Of a stretch of 64,000 nucleotides of DNA, positions 47,342 through 54,956 are shown piece by piece. Both the position numbers and the translations under genes were made by a program. The notes beneath the pieces are model-generated. The model saw nothing but the letters and a program-made list of their open reading frames with translations. It did not search any database and had not been told where the DNA came from. Origin of the DNA: Cellvibrio sp. PSBB023 (lineage in GTDB: Bacteria > Pseudomonadota > Gammaproteobacteria > Pseudomonadales > Cellvibrionaceae); NCBI RefSeq assembly GCF_002007605.1, contig NZ_CP019799.1, positions 2,520,001 through 2,584,000 of the forward strand, written 5' to 3'. Numbering within the stretch: position 1 is the first letter of the stretch; each line of letters opens with the position of its first letter.

Positions 47342-47475
47342 AAGACAACTCTCTTTTCTGCACTATAAAATTCAATCACTTTTTCTTCACCACAAGAATC
47401 ACATGCACACCTTGTTGCATCATATCCATTGCCTATTTTGTTATACATTGCAGTCACGGGATTTCTCCCTGTCAT
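47338..47475 (-). CDS. small Cys-motif ORF coupled to the GFA gene
   Basis: A 45-codon frame whose stop overlaps the start of the GFA gene as ATGA. It contains IGNGYDATR followed by CACDSCGEEKVIEFY, a CxCxxC pattern of zinc-knuckle type. Inside it a GTG at 47457 has GGGAG at ideal spacing and would give 39 residues; ATGs lie at 47475 and 47448. The first half recalls the opening of some class I methyltransferases, so it may be a gene remnant. Coupling and the Cys motif favour a real peptide, but it is unproven. Confidence 0.4.
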   Translation of the reverse strand: MTGRNPVTAMYNKIGNGYDATRCACDSCGEEKVIEFYSAEKRVVL

Positions 47476-47500
47476 TGCATAGAATTTCTTAATTTATTAC

Positions 47501-47902
47501 TTATTCAAACCATACCAGCCCTTTATATGGACTAACTAATAATGAGTCCAAACGGCTTTGTAAGTTTCCTGAGTGAATTTCCAGTTTATGTCCATCAGGA
47601 TCAAGAAAATATAATGAGTTACCTTCACTTTTATTCTGCTTCCACTCCACTACATTTTCAGCACGCAGCTTATTTGCAAAGAAAGTAAAATCGTCTGCGG
47701 CAATATCCAGTGCGATGTGACTGTAATCCTGACTGGGTGCGACATTATCGCAAGATAGGCAAAACCAGATATTTCCTAGACACAGATAGGCACCACCATC
47801 CCAGCGAACGCGAGGTTTCATACCTAGAACTTGTGTATAAAATGCAAAAGAACGCTCCAAATTGCTTACCGCAATTGTGATATGGTTCAACCCAACCAGC
47901 AT
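47501..47902 (-). CDS. fosA: fosfomycin glutathione transferase FosA-like
   Basis: VOC-fold Mn/K-dependent enzyme that adds glutathione to fosfomycin. It is 133 residues. Counterparts of the Pseudomonas FosA site are all present with a two-residue offset: H7, T9, H62, K88, S92, S96, E108 and R117, and the K-loop reads WKQNKSEGNSLYFLDPDGH. The start follows GGAGGTGGAG. It stands as a single gene between the GFA and flavin-reductase genes. Activity is inferred from conservation. Confidence 0.85.
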   Translation of the reverse strand: MLVGLNHITIAVSNLERSFAFYTQVLGMKPRVRWDGGAYLCLGNIWFCLSCDNVAPSQDYSHIALDIAADDFTFFANKLRAENVVEWKQNKSEGNSLYFLDPDGHKLEIHSGNLQSRLDSLLVSPYKGLVWFE

Positions 47903-47940
47903 AACTCCACCTCCTTTTCGGTATTAACTACGATAAAAAA

Positions 47941-48543
47941 TTAAGGCCGCGATAACTCAATCAGGTTACTGGTAAGGCTGTAAAAATCGGCGCCCATTTT
48001 CCCCACGCTGTTCAAATCTGACTGGTTGATAAAGCCACCCTGCCAAAGAGAGTCATCCACAAAAATAGTTTTTACATCCAATAGTGCAGCACTGCCGCCC
48101 ATTGGTAGGCTGCTGAAACGAACCACTTCGCGCAGCGTGCATTCATAGCGCACTAATGCGCCTTTTACTGAGGGCGGTTTAACACTGTAGCTTGCACATT
48201 GCTCAAGCTGGGCAAACTCAAATTCACTTTGATCCGCAGGAAGTGAGGCGCAGGTTAAATTCATTTTTTCTAATAATTGCGCATTTACTATATGCACAAC
48301 ACACTCGCCGGTATCAAGCAAATTAACCAGCGTATCCTTATCGCCGCCAACACGCGGATTCACTTGGGAATACCAGAGGATTGGCGGATTGCAACTGGCC
48401 ACATTGAAAAAGGAGTAAGGCGCGATATTGGCAATGCCTGATTTGGACAAGCTACTGATCCATGCAATAGGACGCGGGGTGATACCGCCGACCAACAGGC
48501 GATAAATATCTTGCGGGTTTAACTGTGAGGTTTCAAACAACAT
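47941..48543 (-). CDS. flavin reductase-like (FMN-binding) protein
   Basis: Protein of 200 residues of the flavoredoxin/flavin-reductase-like fold. VGGITPRPIAWISSLSKSG, NIAPYSFFNVASCNPP and DTLVNLLDTGECVVHIV are the FMN-binding segments. Such proteins bind FMN and reduce flavins or small molecules; substrate not known. It starts about 90 bp from the tubulin-like gene terminator and is transcribed the same way as fosA. Confidence 0.85.
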   Translation of the reverse strand: MLFETSQLNPQDIYRLLVGGITPRPIAWISSLSKSGIANIAPYSFFNVASCNPPILWYSQVNPRVGGDKDTLVNLLDTGECVVHIVNAQLLEKMNLTCASLPADQSEFEFAQLEQCASYSVKPPSVKGALVRYECTLREVVRFSSLPMGGSAALLDVKTIFVDDSLWQGGFINQSDLNSVGKMGADFYSLTSNLIELSRP

Positions 48544-48601
48544 AATCGCACTCCAGGAATAAGCTACTGCTTTTCTACCCTAGTATGCCGATGATAACAA
48601 T

Positions 48602-48626
48602 AAAAAAGGAGCCTTGCGGCTCCTTG
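48602..48626 (-). terminator. intrinsic terminator of the tubulin-like gene
   Basis: Eight-bp stem AAGGAGCC / GGCTCCTT with a 4-base loop; on the minus strand a T-run follows. It is 17 bp after the stop of the tubulin-like gene. Confidence 0.85.
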
Positions 48627-48642
48627 GTGGGTGACTACGCGC

Positions 48643-50832
48643 TTAGTTCTTGCTGTCTTTCGGCAGCGAGTTGAGCGAGACAATGCGGGTTTTACTGATT
48701 TTGTGGCGATAGATTTCGCGCAGGTATTTGATTGCTTTTTTTACGCTGTCGCGCGACAGGCGAATATCATTGATTGAACAGAACTTCTCCGAGTCATTGA
48801 TGAGCTCACGGTATTTTTTCTCGTACATGGGTTTGATGGCATACCAGTTTGTATCAAGAATTTTTGCCGGATTTTCGTATTCGTTGAGCATTTTATCCAC
48901 CAGTGCCTCATCGAACTCGTCAGCGCGAATAAATTCGAGCATGGCGGCATCCAGTTGCTCATCAAAGCGATAGGCATCTTTGGCGAAGCAGCGCTTGATA
49001 AAGGCGACAATCAACGTCAGGAAATCATCGCTCAAGCAAGGGCTTTTTACGATCAGGGTGGTCAAGGAAATATTGGCTGATGCACCTATGACCAATGCGT
49101 AGCGCTTGAGCGTGGTATTGGGGAAAAGCGCATTCAAATGGGATTTGAGTTTATTCAAATCCATATAACTCAGTTTGTAATCTTTGGGCAGAGAGATAAT
49201 CGAGACAACGGACGAGCAGTTCTTGAAGAAATGCAGGTCTTTTAGTTCGTTCGCATCGTAACCTTTTTGCAAATACTTGCTGAGCGCTTCGCGATAGCGG
49301 ACAGACTCGATGGGTAACAAACTGATACCTTCAATTGCCTGGGTGACTTTATTGAAGTGCGGCAGGTCGATGGAGCGATAAAATAAATCATCGATATTCA
49401 GTTCACCGATTTTTTTAGTGTCTATGCCGCGCAATTTATCAACACCCTGCGGAATATTGGCGGGAATAACCGATTCAGCATAGGCAACCGCTACGGGGCC
49501 AGCCAGGCTCATAAACAGGTCATTGGCATCCAGGCGGATGGTTTCACCAATGTCGATACCGGCGCGGCGGAAATAGTTTTCGTCGTAATCGGTGGTTACG
49601 GCTTGGGCGGTGAGGATGTTAAAAATTTGCTGGGAAATATATTGGTTGGCGTATTTCTCCATGGCGTTAACATCGATGTGCTGGATGGCGCCTTCATCGG
49701 TTTCTTCGGCGTAGCGCATGATGTCGTTGGAGATCAGCATCATGGCATTCCAGGGACGAATGCGGTGCATTACGCTGGCTTCACTGCTGTCTTCATTGTC
49801 GAAGTTGTAGGAGAAGTCCCACTCTTCCGATAAATATTTACACAGCAATCGTCCGGCATTGATATGCAATGCTTCTGACATTTCCACGCCGTGATCGGAA
49901 ATATTGGGCAGGATACATATGCCGCTGGTGAAAATTGGCTCAAACACAAACGAGTGGCCGCGATTGGTATTGTCTTCGGTTTGGGCGCGCACGTCGAAGG
50001 TTTTGCTCATGTAGGCGTATTGCTGGGCCAAGCCAAATTCGCTGGCCATACCCGAACCGGTACCGCCGCCTGCACTGAAGATATAAAAATACAAACGCGA
50101 TTGGTTGGCTTTAATACCGCAAGAATCAATCAGGTACGAATGTACAAATTTCCAATCGGGATTGGAAAAGCGCTGGGTATCTTTGTTCAGGATAATTTTG
50201 GCCAGGTATTGCCCGAGAATGGGTGCGTTGCCTGAACCGCCAGCATGGACTTCAGACAAGTCCATGATTTTCATTTTGGTGTAATCCTTGAGGAAACCGG
50301 CGCGCTCACCCTTGTGCGAAAAGCGGATACGGCCTTCGATATCCTTATCCAAATCGCCCAGCATCACCAGCGGCTCAATTAAAAATACCGGTTTGAGTTG
50401 ATGCGAGCCTTTCAGGTGCAAACTGCGCTTGATCCAGCGCATGGGCATGTGATCAGGCTCGCGCACTTCTTTTTCTTCGCTGAGGAATTCATTCAGGTAA
50501 AAATTGCGCGCGTTGTAGACCAAACTCGCCACATCCAACGCAATATTGGAACCGCAGCGCCCCAAGCCAATCAGGCACACCGAAGGAAACTGCGGTTGTT
50601 TTTGATCGTCAACATCTTGTTGGTTGATCAGGTGCGGGTAGACGCTGGTGCGCAGGGTATCCAGGTTGTACAGGATTTTATTCAAATCCCGCTCAGTGAA
50701 ATACATGTAGCTATTGCCGTTGGCGTTGGTCAGCGGAGGGTGAATAACCTCCACTTCTACCTCGGGGCTGGCAGTGATGACATCGTCCTGTTCGGCAGGT
50801 TCTTGGGGGCGAGAGGTCTTTTTGGTAGCCAT
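48643..50832 (-). CDS. divergent tubulin/FtsZ-superfamily GTPase
   Basis: Protein of 729 residues. A disordered acidic N-terminal arm (about 1-40) precedes a Rossmann-like start CLIGLGRCGSN (87-96) that fits the FtsZ/tubulin T1 loop. SAGGGTGSG (253-261) is the tubulin signature T4 loop. SND at about 368 fits the guanine-contact region, and RLDANDLF (433-440) matches the FtsZ T7 catalytic loop with D435 and D438 three apart. A C-terminal region of about 260 residues has no recognised match and ends in a basic coiled stretch (YRELINDS..., KYLREIYRHK). It resembles the Pfam Tubulin_2 type and is not FtsZ or TubZ. No partner gene is adjacent; it has its own terminator and a 209-bp gap upstream. 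A GTP-dependent polymer is inferred. Confidence 0.82.
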   Translation of the reverse strand: MATKKTSRPQEPAEQDDVITASPEVEVEVIHPPLTNANGNSYMYFTERDLNKILYNLDTLRTSVYPHLINQQDVDDQKQPQFPSVCLIGLGRCGSNIALDVASLVYNARNFYLNEFLSEEKEVREPDHMPMRWIKRSLHLKGSHQLKPVFLIEPLVMLGDLDKDIEGRIRFSHKGERAGFLKDYTKMKIMDLSEVHAGGSGNAPILGQYLAKIILNKDTQRFSNPDWKFVHSYLIDSCGIKANQSRLYFYIFSAGGGTGSGMASEFGLAQQYAYMSKTFDVRAQTEDNTNRGHSFVFEPIFTSGICILPNISDHGVEMSEALHINAGRLLCKYLSEEWDFSYNFDNEDSSEASVMHRIRPWNAMMLISNDIMRYAEETDEGAIQHIDVNAMEKYANQYISQQIFNILTAQAVTTDYDENYFRRAGIDIGETIRLDANDLFMSLAGPVAVAYAESVIPANIPQGVDKLRGIDTKKIGELNIDDLFYRSIDLPHFNKVTQAIEGISLLPIESVRYREALSKYLQKGYDANELKDLHFFKNCSSVVSIISLPKDYKLSYMDLNKLKSHLNALFPNTTLKRYALVIGASANISLTTLIVKSPCLSDDFLTLIVAFIKRCFAKDAYRFDEQLDAAMLEFIRADEFDEALVDKMLNEYENPAKILDTNWYAIKPMYEKKYRELINDSEKFCSINDIRLSRDSVKKAIKYLREIYRHKISKTRIVSLNSLPKDSKN

Positions 50833-51041
50833 CGGTTGCGGATCCTTTTTACGAGCGACAAGGTTGTGCGCGACAATGCGCGATATTTTTTATGGGTATT
50901 CAACGGCCGACTATAGCCAGACTACTAAACACCCTTAACGCTAGTCGCGACTGGCAACAATTACAAATGCGCCAACCCTGTCACAGTAAAAAAAACCGCA
51001 ATAACAGCTAAAACTGGCCTATCACCGCCCTAAAAGCCTCG

Positions 51042-52877
51042 CTATTCCGTTATCACACTCAACAGCGGCTGGTTAACGCGCTGGTTCAGTGCCGCCAATA
51101 CCGCACCATCGCGGGCATAGATATCTGGCTTGAAAGCCACTTTTGATTCGCTCACGGCATCCACTGTCCAATAGGCGAGCATGATGGGCACCCGCTTGAC
51201 GAGTGTTACATTGCGGGTTTTACCGGAAGCGAGTGCAATGCGGGAACTGTTCCAGTCAGGGTTTTCTGACAGCAACAAATCCACCAACTCCAGCGCGCGC
51301 TCCACGCGGATGCACCCCGAACTGAAAGCGCGCTGGCTTTTGTTAAATAACTTTTGATGAGGCGTATCGTGCAGGTACACCGAATAAGGATTGGGGAAAC
51401 GGATCACCGCCTTGCCCAAGGCGGCATCCGGGCCCGCATCCTGACGCAGGGTGACATTACCGGGGCGATTCCAGTCGATCGTTGCCGGATCCAGCTGTTT
51501 GCCATTGCTATCGAGCACGCGAATATTGTGTTCACGCAGGTAGTTCAGATCCTTGCGCAGCTTGGGCAGGATATCCTTACGCAAAATAGTGGGGGGAACC
51601 GTCCAGGTAGGATTGAGAGTGATGTAGTTGACCTCGGATTTAAAGACAGGCGTAGTGCGATATGACATCCCCACCTGCACCCGCGATCGCCACGCTTCTT
51701 TGCCGCCTTTGAAATAGGTGATTTTGAAACCGGCGATATCCACCAATAACAAATCGTCAGGAATGTTGTGCAGCAGCCAGCGCGCACGGTCAAGATTGAC
51801 GCGGATTTGATCCACGCGGGATTGCGCCGACACATTTAACGCGGCGCGCGTCGCCGGGCCTATGGCACCGTCGTCATCCAGGTATTGATCGCGCTGGAAC
51901 TGTTTCACCGCGGCCACCAGGTATTCATCGAACACCTCATCGCTATTAACCGGCGCAGCACTACTGCTGCTCGCTGAACTGCTGTCGGTACTTGCGGCCA
52001 CCGATGTTACAACGGCATCAGCCGATGCATCGCCTTCGCTGCTAGCGGCCGAGCTGGCTTGCGCACTGGCGCTATTGGCGGCAATACACTTGGCCACGGC
52101 TTCGTCTTGCTCGTGTGGCGAGACGGGTAAATAGTCACCGGTTGCCAGTAAACGCTGACGTAAAAAACTCACCTGCGGATCAATCATACAGGGCTTGAGC
52201 GTAGGGCCCGCTGGCAGTGAAGGCCAACCGCCGGCAGCAGCCAGTTGGCGATAGCGCGCCAATCCAGCCTTTAAACTGGCATAGGCTGGATGCTGGGGGC
52301 GGGTCTGGGCAAAGATATCGGCAATGCGACTCGACTCAACACCTTCATTCATCAATCCCGCTACCACCAATGGCGAGAGTTCATTCAGCTCAAAGTTCCA
52401 CTGGGGGTCAAGTCCGGCCGGATTCACCTTGCCATTAAAAAGATGATAGAGCGCACGCAGATAGGCGTTGGTCGCCAGGAGCTCCCACTCCACCTGTTCG
52501 CTCGCTGGAGGCTGCCGATCTATTTGCAGCTGATCATGCATTTGGCGCAGGAAGGTGACGGAGTAATCCTCCGGTTCAAGGCCATCGGCAACCAGACCTT
52601 CCAGCGCCTCAATGAGCGCTTGCAAGCGTACCGGGTCTGTCCAGACCGGCTGATAACCGCGCTGCTCATAAAAACTGCCTACGGCCTGCGCCACCGGACT
52701 GACCGGTTTTATCGACAGCGGATCACCCACAGGAACCTGCAAGGCCAGCACACGTGATTCCAAGGCCTGCACTAACAGACTATTCGCCACACCGCGCAGA
52801 CTGGTGTCAGTCTCCCTGGCGTCTTGTGCCGTGACAGACAGGCTTATCACCAAGCCCAAGGTTAATAACAACCGCAT
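51042..52877 (-). CDS. L,D-transpeptidase (YcbB/LdtD type) with Ser-rich insert
   Basis: Periplasmic enzyme that makes 3-3 cross-links in peptidoglycan. It is 611 residues from the ATG giving RLLLTLGLVISLSVTA (signal peptide about 1-17). A scaffold domain (about 65-215), a peptidoglycan-binding domain (about 228-350) and a YkuD domain (about 375-540) with H503 and SSGCIR (C522, R524) follow. A 45-residue Ser/Ala/Asp linker (268-312) interrupts the peptidoglycan-binding domain. It is divergent from a second YkuD-type gene. A longer frame to 52952 has no signal sequence at its start and is rejected. Confidence 0.92.
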   Translation of the reverse strand: MRLLLTLGLVISLSVTAQDARETDTSLRGVANSLLVQALESRVLALQVPVGDPLSIKPVSPVAQAVGSFYEQRGYQPVWTDPVRLQALIEALEGLVADGLEPEDYSVTFLRQMHDQLQIDRQPPASEQVEWELLATNAYLRALYHLFNGKVNPAGLDPQWNFELNELSPLVVAGLMNEGVESSRIADIFAQTRPQHPAYASLKAGLARYRQLAAAGGWPSLPAGPTLKPCMIDPQVSFLRQRLLATGDYLPVSPHEQDEAVAKCIAANSASAQASSAASSEGDASADAVVTSVAASTDSSSASSSSAAPVNSDEVFDEYLVAAVKQFQRDQYLDDDGAIGPATRAALNVSAQSRVDQIRVNLDRARWLLHNIPDDLLLVDIAGFKITYFKGGKEAWRSRVQVGMSYRTTPVFKSEVNYITLNPTWTVPPTILRKDILPKLRKDLNYLREHNIRVLDSNGKQLDPATIDWNRPGNVTLRQDAGPDAALGKAVIRFPNPYSVYLHDTPHQKLFNKSQRAFSSGCIRVERALELVDLLLSENPDWNSSRIALASGKTRNVTLVKRVPIMLAYWTVDAVSESKVAFKPDIYARDGAVLAALNQRVNQPLLSVITE

Positions 52878-53093
52878 AAACGAGCGCTCCTGCACGCTTG
52901 AAAAAACAACATGAATCTCACAAAACGACAACAAACGGCCCAAACCCAGCATGATTTTTGACCAATTGTTATTTGCCGCACCTCTTTCATGATGCTAGCA
53001 TTCAAACGCTTACCGCTATAGTGCCGGTAACAACATAAGTTCACCTAGCAGGGCCGCTACAACTTTAATAACCCAGTGTGTCCGGGGATGTCC

Positions 53094-53849
53094 ATGTTGT
53101 ACTCATTTTTCAGGGCCTTGTCTTTTTCGGCCGGCCTACTGGCATTGTGTTGTGCCAGCGCTTTCGCTAATCAGGATCGTACGCAAAACCCGTTTATGCA
53201 TCCGGCGTTTGGCAAAGACCCATCCTTTCTGAATTTGGTTGATCGCCTGACCCGCGCAGCACCTGCCGCTAACCCCCAAGTGATAAACATGGCGCTCACC
53301 GCGCTTGATTGCGCCATCAAAAATGGCATGGAGCCTGCGCGCAACCTGACACTGATCGACTATTCCCTCGCTTCCACCCAAAAGCGCCTGTGGGTGTTTG
53401 ACTTGATTAATGGCAAGTTGCTGTTCCACGAACTGGTGGCTCACGGCAAAAATACCGGTGAGAACTTTGCCCGTCATTTCTCCAACACCTATGGCAGCTT
53501 GCAAACCAGCCTTGGCCTGTTCCGTACCAAAGAAACCTACATGGGTGCCAATGGCTATTCACTGCGGATGGAAGGATTGGAAGAAGGCTTTAACGATAAG
53601 GCTATGGAGCGCGCCATTGTTTTCCACGGTGCGCCCTATGTGGATTTAAAACTGGCCCAAAAGCTCGGCCATTTGGGCCGCAGCTATGGCTGCCCAGCGG
53701 TGCGTAACGGCATTGCCCGCAAGGTGATTGACACAATTAAGGGTGATCAATTCCTGTTTTCCTACTATCCTGATAAGCACTGGCTGGCATCATCCAAGTT
53801 TTTAAATTGCAGCGGTCGCGAACAACTGGCACAACAAGATTTCCGCTAA
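53094..53849 (+). CDS. YkuD_2-family murein L,D-transpeptidase-like protein
   Basis: Exported protein of about 251 residues with a signal peptide (ALSFSAGLLALCCASAFA). The catalytic-domain motif is HLGRSYGCPAVRN near the C terminus, with AIVFHGAPYVD before it giving the His, as in the YkuD_2 family. Several starts are possible (GTG 53076, ATG 53088, ATG 53094); the last is chosen for GGGG six bases upstream. It is divergent from the YcbB-type gene across about 215 bp. Exact reaction unproven. Confidence 0.85.
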   Translation: MLYSFFRALSFSAGLLALCCASAFANQDRTQNPFMHPAFGKDPSFLNLVDRLTRAAPAANPQVINMALTALDCAIKNGMEPARNLTLIDYSLASTQKRLWVFDLINGKLLFHELVAHGKNTGENFARHFSNTYGSLQTSLGLFRTKETYMGANGYSLRMEGLEEGFNDKAMERAIVFHGAPYVDLKLAQKLGHLGRSYGCPAVRNGIARKVIDTIKGDQFLFSYYPDKHWLASSKFLNCSGREQLAQQDFR

Positions 53850-54054
53850 ATACGCCTCCCCTCAATGGAGCCTGCACAGGACGATGCAGGCGCCAACCAG
53901 ATGTCTGTTAAGACATGTTAATCAAACCCTCATTAATCAGATTAATTTATCAAGCTGTGTAAAACCTGTCGCTGATCGACAGGCGAGCAGTTATATATAG
54001 TCAATGTGATTACAAGCATAACAACGATTAGATAGTTCAAGGGGAAAACACACC

Positions 54055-54843
54055 ATGAAAAACAACCCATTAAAAAATGCAGTCGCGCCGGTTTTATTGG
54101 CTTTTGCGGCTTGCTCCATCAGTACCCTCACCCTTGCTGCCGACGACAGCAAAAAAGAACCCTGGCAACTCGCCGAGGAAACCGAAGTATGGGAGCCTGT
54201 ACCGCCGGTAGTATCCACGCCGGTTAATGCAGCGCCCTCCGACGCCGTAGTGTTGTTCGATGGCAAAGACCTGAGCAAATGGGAGTCAGTCAACGGCGGT
54301 GCCGCGGCTTGGACTGTTGGGAAAGGCGCGCTGACAGTAGCGGCCGGTAAAGGCGATATTCGCACCAAAGAATCCTTCTGCGATGCGCAACTGCACATCG
54401 AATGGAAAACCCCGACCAAGATTACTGGTGCCGATGGCAAATTGCTGGAAGGCCAAGGCCGCAGCAACAGCGGTGTGTTCTTCCAGGAACGCTACGAAAT
54501 CCAGGTGTTGGATTCCTACAACAACAAAACCTACCCCAACGGTCAGGCCGGTTCGGTGTACAAGCAAACTATCCCGTTGGCAAACGCCACCCGTGCACCG
54601 GGCGAATGGCAGACTTACGACATTATTTTTACCTCGCCCAAATTTGATGGTGACAAGCTCACCAAACCCGGCTACGTGACTGTGCTACATAACGGTGTTC
54701 TGGTACAGAACCATGTTGAAATCCAGGGCGCTACCGCATGGATTGGCAAGCCGGTTTACGAAGCTCACGGCTGTGCGCCACTGCGCCTGCAAGACCACGG
54801 CAATCCAGTTAGCTTCCGTAATATCTGGCTGCGCAAACTCTAA
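54055..54843 (+). CDS. secreted 3-keto-disaccharide hydrolase-domain protein (DUF1080)
   Basis: Protein of 262 residues with a signal peptide (about 1-28) and one beta-sandwich domain of the DUF1080/3-keto-disaccharide hydrolase family (about 62-262). Typical segments are VVLFDGKDLSKWESVNGG, GRSNSGVFFQERYEIQVLDSY and FRNIWLRKL at the end. The family is common in Bacteroidetes and Planctomycetes and is linked to 3-keto-glycoside cleavage. The gap before it holds a perfect 7-bp hairpin at 53965-53983 and a TATATA near 53992. A terminator separates it from the next gene. Confidence 0.88.
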   Translation: MKNNPLKNAVAPVLLAFAACSISTLTLAADDSKKEPWQLAEETEVWEPVPPVVSTPVNAAPSDAVVLFDGKDLSKWESVNGGAAAWTVGKGALTVAAGKGDIRTKESFCDAQLHIEWKTPTKITGADGKLLEGQGRSNSGVFFQERYEIQVLDSYNNKTYPNGQAGSVYKQTIPLANATRAPGEWQTYDIIFTSPKFDGDKLTKPGYVTVLHNGVLVQNHVEIQGATAWIGKPVYEAHGCAPLRLQDHGNPVSFRNIWLRKL

Positions 54844-54902
54844 TTCCTCCCGTTTTATCTGTCCGCTGACAGTTTGATCTTGTAGAAACTGTCAACTTCT
54901 TT

Positions 54903-54932
54903 GCGCCGCAGCTAACACTGCGGCGCTTTTTT
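54903..54932 (+). terminator. intrinsic terminator after the DUF1080 gene
   Basis: Perfect 9-bp stem GCGCCGCAG / CTGCGGCGC, loop CTAACA, six T. It lies only 25 bp before the next start codon, so the next gene depends on read-through or on its own closely placed promoter. Confidence 0.9.
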
Positions 54933-54956
54933 CATGACATCGCACTGGTATAGATT

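Noticed and set aside
53870..53891. Terminator after the YkuD_2 gene
   Set aside because: A 7-bp stem GCCTGCA/TGCAGGC is present but no T-run follows.
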